The translations under genes were made by a program, and so were the position numbers. A stretch of 64,000 nt of DNA from Omphalotus guepiniiformis (taxonomy: Eukaryota > Basidiomycota > Agaricomycetes > Agaricales > Omphalotaceae), in NCBI GenBank assembly GCA_028554645.1, contig JAQOOI010000062.1, positions 124,001 to 188,000 of the forward strand, read 5' to 3'. This document shows positions 58,974-64,000 of the stretch, piece by piece; positions within the stretch are counted from its first letter, which is position 1; every line of letters starts with the position of its first letter. The notes below the pieces were generated by a model, which worked only from the letters and a program-made list of their open reading frames with translations, was not told the DNA's origin and made no database searches.

Positions 58974-60043
58974 TTTACTTCTCGAGGGAGCGCCGCGCTC
59001 TGCGGGGGCGGCGACATGCGTAACACAATATTTTACAGTATTTAAGGTCGCTGGAGATCTTTTCACCCCTGACTGTGCGCCTTGAAATCAACGTTGACGT
59101 CAATCTGTTGTGCTCAGATTGCCGGTCGCCAGTGAGCCCCTATGTATATGGATGGGGATCTAGTCTATTGCATACGTCTATTCGAAGTCATGGGAAGTGG
59201 TGCATAGACAGGGTAAACCACATAAATCGATATTACTTACTCGTGGTTACCGCCATAGTCAAGACATATACTGTCATGTGGATGACTTTTTCAATTTCGC
59301 CGCCATACTATACCATCACAAGGGTCCATAAGTACTATGTAGCTCAACGTTCAATGAAAGGCAAATGCCAAAGGTCTGATACAGATCCCGAATCAGCGCA
59401 CATCCCTTTGAAGTAATTGCCGACTCACATGCCTGACTTGATATATTTTTGTCTTTATTGCGGAAGGTTGCAGTTCTGAATTCATGAACATTTATGAGTG
59501 TAATGGCACCATTGAACTCCGTGAAAATTTAAAGCTCTGAAGGAGCAATGTAACGGCAGCAAGTGTGATGTCTTCCTAAGTTAACCAGAACTTGAACGAA
59601 AACCTCATGAGGAGCCTCTGTCATGAAGGAAATAGTGCAGATTCGTGTGGTAAGCGGTAAGTGAAATAGAGAATGAGAAACGACCGCGAAAGTATTCAAG
59701 GTTATGTTTTAAGTTGAAAGGCGAATGAATGCAGCGGCACGACAGCTGAAGCAAGGAGGGGTAGCACACGGACATATACACGATAGCGTGAAGGAGGTGG
59801 CAAAGAGACAGGGTATGCACGAGATGAATGGTACATTGAAATCTGAACAGAACACAAAGTTCAAGGTCTAGCCCAGCAGCAGCTGTCAAATGAATGATGA
59901 AATGAAGAAATGTAATCCGAAGAATCCTAGTTTTTGATTGTAATGTAGTCTGGCGAAGAGAAAATGATGACGGAATTTGTACTGTATGAGGAGGCGTTGC
60001 GTGGATGGAATACATCGTAAGACAGTAGCTTCACCTGCGACAT
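58974..60043. other. Intergenic region, no gene seen
   Basis: Upstream of the DUF6533-like gene and 3' flank of the LRR gene. The minus-strand frame at 60015-59605 is His/Leu-rich and probably lies in the LRR gene's 3' UTR. Confidence 0.45.
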
Positions 60044-63000
60044 CTAATGCCCCTGAGCTTGCTTCTGAGCCTGCGTGCGCAACCCCTCAATGCTCGAGCT
60101 CGACCTTGCCCGTGAAACGTACGGCCGAGATGGAGTTGATGTTTGGGGTCCCTCTGGCACACTAGGAAGCGCAGGAGAAGAAGGCACTGCTTGGCCTTCA
60201 GGAATTGGTGATACCAGGCTCATGATAGATGTCATCGAGCTCGATGATGCAGTGGAAGTGGACGACGCGGACCGCGAACGAGCAATGTATGGTCTAGGAG
60301 CTTTGGCGGGTTCCACTGTTGGAGAGGCAAGGGGAGTCGGCGTTTGCGACGTGGTAGGGGACGAGACCTTTGGCGACTTAGGTGACAAGGGTTCAGCAAA
60401 AGTGGGTGCTGGAGAGGTAACATAGCTATCTCCACTTGGCGACGAGAGCTCGACGCCATACTCGTCGACGACGGCACGTGGGGCTGGCCTCTCAACCATG
60501 GCTTCAAGAAGCTGTATGTGGGAGAAACATGAGTAAGATTTCCATCAAATACCAGCCCACGAACATACCTCTCGTCTCAACTCCTCGCCGGCATACTCGC
60601 CTTCCATCTCCTCCGGTCCAAGTAACACGTTTCCTTTCCTGAACACCTCACCTTCCTCTTCAACCCAGCTTCGCGACCTACAAAGCCCCAATACGACGAT
60701 AATATGAATAAGGAACCGAACAGGCAATTGTGAAGATAAAAAAAAAGCAAAGCCATTAATCAGTAACCATTGACAACCAGTAACAGATAATAGATAAAAG
60801 GAAGCGTTCATTCAGGTATTGAGCCCAGAAGGAAGCTAGACACTAGCTTCCGCGGCAACAATCGAAGAATCGATCTTGGGAAATAGAGACTCACCGAACA
60901 GTTGGTGAATTTACCGTCCCTTCTTCCAGCTCACCCTCCTCACCCTCACTATCCGCAACAAACCTCGGGAACTTGGCTGCCTCCTCATCTTCATCCTCCG
61001 TGTCCTCGTCATGCATCAAGAACGCTGACGTTGGGCTAAGCACTTTCTCGTACTCTATTGGCTGGGGAGGAGCGCGCGCCTTGCCTTTATCGATACGAGG
61101 CGTCGTGGGGGTTTCATCTTGGTCGGGATTCACTGGCACTGACAATGTTGCCCCAGAATCGAGTGACGTCAAAGAGGCTGAGGTACCAAGCGGAGTGGTA
61201 GGGGGAGACGCAGTATTGCTATTCCCATTGCTCAACGCTTTAACCCTATCTTCTTTGACCTCTTCTCCCCAAGCCTTCTTCGCATCAATAGGCGATCGAG
61301 ATTTAATCGCTTCATCCAGCTTCACGCCAAGTCCTTTCAGTCCTTTAAGGCCTCCTTGTATACCGTGCAGCGTGAGCGTAGGTCGATTATTTCGCCCATG
61401 TGGAAGGGTTGACTGGCCCGCACCAGGTAAAGGTGACACACTGCCAGTAGAAGGTGATTCTTCAGGAGATGGAGACACGCTAGCAGGTGTAGGCGTCTTT
61501 GCTCTATCCTCCACCCGCTCGACTTTTTCCAGTAACCCAGTCAACTCATCATTGAGACCCAATAGCTCCTCCACCCTTCCATTAACGTCCTTTCCACCAC
61601 CTTCAAGAGTGCGAGCGATGAGCGATGCAAGCTCCGTACTCATCGCCTTCGAGCGTGCAACAATATCTTCCGGCAGACGCTCCGGCGTTTCCTTCGGCGG
61701 TGAGAAGGGCGATTCCGTAGCCGTCGGTGAAGCCATCTGCTCCCCAAGCGTATTCTTTGCATCATCGGCCAGAAGACTTTTCAGCTGTCGAATACACCCT
61801 CTTGATTGCACAACAACATCGGTATCAAACTGCCAAGACAGAAAATGAAAAACCCCGAACGGTAATTGAGGAATCTTACACGCTTGCATAAGGCGTCAGA
61901 AACACTCACGATACTCTCACTCAACTCTCCATTCGCGACAGCAAGACCGATAGTCCGTGCAAGCTCACTCTCTTCAATCATACCCCACAACGCTTTACTC
62001 TTTCCTTGCGCAGCAGCTTCCGCCTCTGCCGCTGCCGTAGCTTGAGCTTGACGTTCCGCAGCTTCGGTGTTTCGTATGCATGTATTAAGGATCTCGCGGC
62101 ATAATCTAACACACAAAAATGAGTATATGCTCAGTTGCAAACCTGGAAAGGCTGGAACTATTCAAACTGACCTCGCATACGCCTCATCACCCGGAGGTAC
62201 CTCCAAATCCAAACACCTCACAACCCCATTCGCTTTCAGACCCTCATTCAACGCCATCACACCCGCCAATCCAACGCCCTCGTTCCTCGTCAGGTCCAAA
62301 TGCAACAAACTGCGTGACTCTGGCAGAAACTCCGCAAGAGAAATAGCACCGAGGGTAGTGAGGTGGGTTGAGGAAAGGAAAAGGCGTTTGAGGGATGTAT
62401 TCAGGGAGAGAGCTAGACGGAGGGATTGGACCTGTGGATAGAACAAAAAAGAAACATTTAGATAGCTGATTCAAACAATGAATAGAAGGGGAAAACCTAA
62501 CGTACACCTTCTAATCCTCTCGATTCCTCACCCCCACCCATACCAGCACTTGTTCCTCCTGCTCCGTTTCCTGCAGTCCCAGGACCACCTCCAAGAGGTC
62601 CACAGCAAGGATTTCTACTAAGATCCAACGTCTCCAAGCACCCATTATACTTCAGACCCTCAGCGAGTACAACAAGTGCAGTGCCATCCAATCTGCATTC
62701 AGCCAAGTTAAGAACCTTGAGGGTCCTATTACGCTTGAGAACCTAGTTCACCAACAAATCAGATACACATGACCAAAATATCAAAGGGCCAAATTCGAGA
62801 CCGGCACCTACCTGAGCGATATACGCAATCCCCGAACTCCTAGACGACCCTCCCGTCCCAAACGACGGAGTCCTCAAATCATTCCCCTTCAAATCCAACG
62901 TCTGCAACGCTCCCAACCGCGGAAGCAACGACAGCGCACGGACTTGAGATAGCAAAGCTTGCGAAGGAGCCGCATTCGCAGCATGTGCAGCAAGCGAAGA

Positions 63001-64000
63001 AGAATACGCAGTACTCGCACTAACAGTAGCATTTTTACCACCATACCCGAACCCAGCAGCAGTAGGTGATCCTTTCGCACCAACACCAACACCGAACCGC
63101 GCACCAATACCGCTCATTCCATTTGCTTTCGTACCACCAGAACCAGAGCCAACCGGGTAGGACGTAGCTGTCGTCACACCCCCCTGTGAACTTGTCGTTA
63201 AGATCGGTAGAGTGGGTGTACCAGGAACACTACCCGTTCCCCAACCTGTTGCGGTACGAGGTGTATACGTTGCCCTAGATGAATACGGCGCTGTAGCCGT
63301 TCCAGGCGTTCGCGCAGAGTATGGTATCGCTGACGCAGTGTTCATTGTTGGTGTCGAGGGTGTAGTAGGCATACCCAACGCCGCTGGCTTCCGTTTCGAA
63401 CGCGGAACATACGGCGTGTAAGTCGTTTGCATGCCTGTACTCGGGGAGTTGGTGGCACCTTGTGCAGTGACAGTGGCTGAAGCAGTGGTGGCGGCGGAAG
63501 GTGTGATATGCGAGGGATGGGATGAAGATGCAGGATGAGAAGCGGAATGGGTAGCACCGGTGAATGAGGTTGAGAGAGGTGTTCCAGGTGCAGGATGGCG
63601 CGGTGGAGGGGGAGGTAACCCAGGGGAATGTGGATGTATGGGTATCTGTGCAACTTCTGGATGTTGTGGTGGCGGCAGCATAGAGTTAGGAGGAGAAGAA
63701 GCGGGAAGCGCAGTCAATGGCAGACTCGTCACACTCGACGCAGGAGATGGCGTGAGGCTCGAGGAAGGGGTGGTTCCTGTTGATCCTGAGACAGAGTTCG
63801 TTACAGTAGCTGACGAGTTTGTTGATGTGGGGAATAGAGAAGACGACAGGCTCGAAACAGAAAGGGCTGGCGAACCAGGCATGACAGGAGTGGACGGTAA
63901 AGAAGGGGAGTTGGGTGCTGGATTGGAGGTGCTGAACCCAATAGGCACAACGTCGGGATAGTCTCTGATCATAAGTGACAGTGCGATGGCGCCCGTAGCA
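60044..64000 (-). CDS. RNI-like leucine-rich-repeat protein, 3' part (PPP1R37/Mhp1-like layout); 5' end outside window
   Basis: Coding exons seen: 64000-62812 (open to the edge), 62742-62508, 62431-62172, 62105-61920, 61829-60895, 60677-60569 and 60511-60044. The edge reads GAIALSLMIRDYPDVVP, itself LRR-like, so earlier exons lie beyond 64000. A 300-residue Ser/Thr/Pro-rich low-complexity insert precedes more LRR units (LGALQTLDLKGNDLR, LETLDLSRNPC, SLLHLDLTRNEGVG). Then come an Ala/Gln coiled coil (TEAAERQAQATAAAEAE), a disordered Ser/Pro region with acidic blocks, and a conserved tail (RSWVEEEGEVFRKGNVLLGPEE, cited in part; VERPAPRAVVDEYG). This layout resembles LRR regulators of protein phosphatase 1; orthology is inference. 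It is probably cytosolic. Confidence 0.75.

Noticed and set aside
60973..61848. 291-codon plus-strand Ser-rich frame
   Set aside because: It is the antisense shadow of the Ser/Pro-rich LRR-gene exon 61829-60895.
1..64000. CRISPR arrays, bacterial operons or prophage
   Set aside because: No regularly spaced direct repeats; pervasive spliceosomal introns show this is eukaryotic nuclear DNA.

Overview
The window looks like a chromosome segment of a filamentous basidiomycete, most likely a mushroom-forming Agaricomycete. Genes are broken by many short introns (about 45-80 nt, GT-AG with a few GC-AG) and include micro-exons of 13-16 nt. The families present fit that group: an alpha-type protein kinase, seven-TM proteins of the DUF6533/DUF6534 kind, HET-domain proteins, a fungal integrase-core element and a pogo-type transposon. 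Assignments come from reading the sequence and from remembered family signatures; no database search was run.

Left part (1-27.4 kb), an accessory, repeat-rich compartment. Two diverged direct copies of a 1.3-kb AT-rich repeat (1-1320 and 1655-2979) lead into a 4.7-kb pogo-like transposon (3003-7671). Its three-exon transposase ends in a chromodomain and carries one in-frame stop. A dispersed 370-bp repeat and a 737-bp TIR element with tRNA-like Pol III boxes follow. Next come an alpha-kinase gene (10.3-12.6 kb), a dead integrase-core gene on the other strand, and three related genes in tandem (15.3-20.8 kb) for an unnamed helical, membrane-segment-containing family; the middle copy is disabled. 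A micro-exon gene with a nuclear-type tail (23.9-27.3 kb) has an internal TAG.

Middle part (27.5-41.8 kb), ordinary single-copy genes with intact splicing: a MurNAc-6-phosphate etherase/GCKR-like sugar-phosphate protein, a secreted protein, a small membrane protein, an SDR, a POT/PTR2 peptide transporter (13 exons, 611 aa) and a CRG1/TMT1-like methyltransferase (6 exons, 342 aa).

Right part (42.4-64 kb), a second accessory-flavoured stretch: a DUF6534-like seven-TM gene, an HSL-type esterase, a small six-cysteine secreted protein, a proline-rich conserved protein, two tandem HET-domain genes, a DUF6533-like gene and the 3' part of a large RNI-like leucine-rich-repeat gene that runs off the right edge. 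A short degraded copy of that LRR gene sits between the two HET genes.

The strongest candidates for something undescribed are the tandem three-gene helical family, the chromodomain-tailed pogo transposase, and the 737-bp element with Pol III-like boxes. Several otherwise intact accessory genes are each cut by one or two stops that are mostly one C-to-T change away from sense, suggesting deamination-driven silencing.
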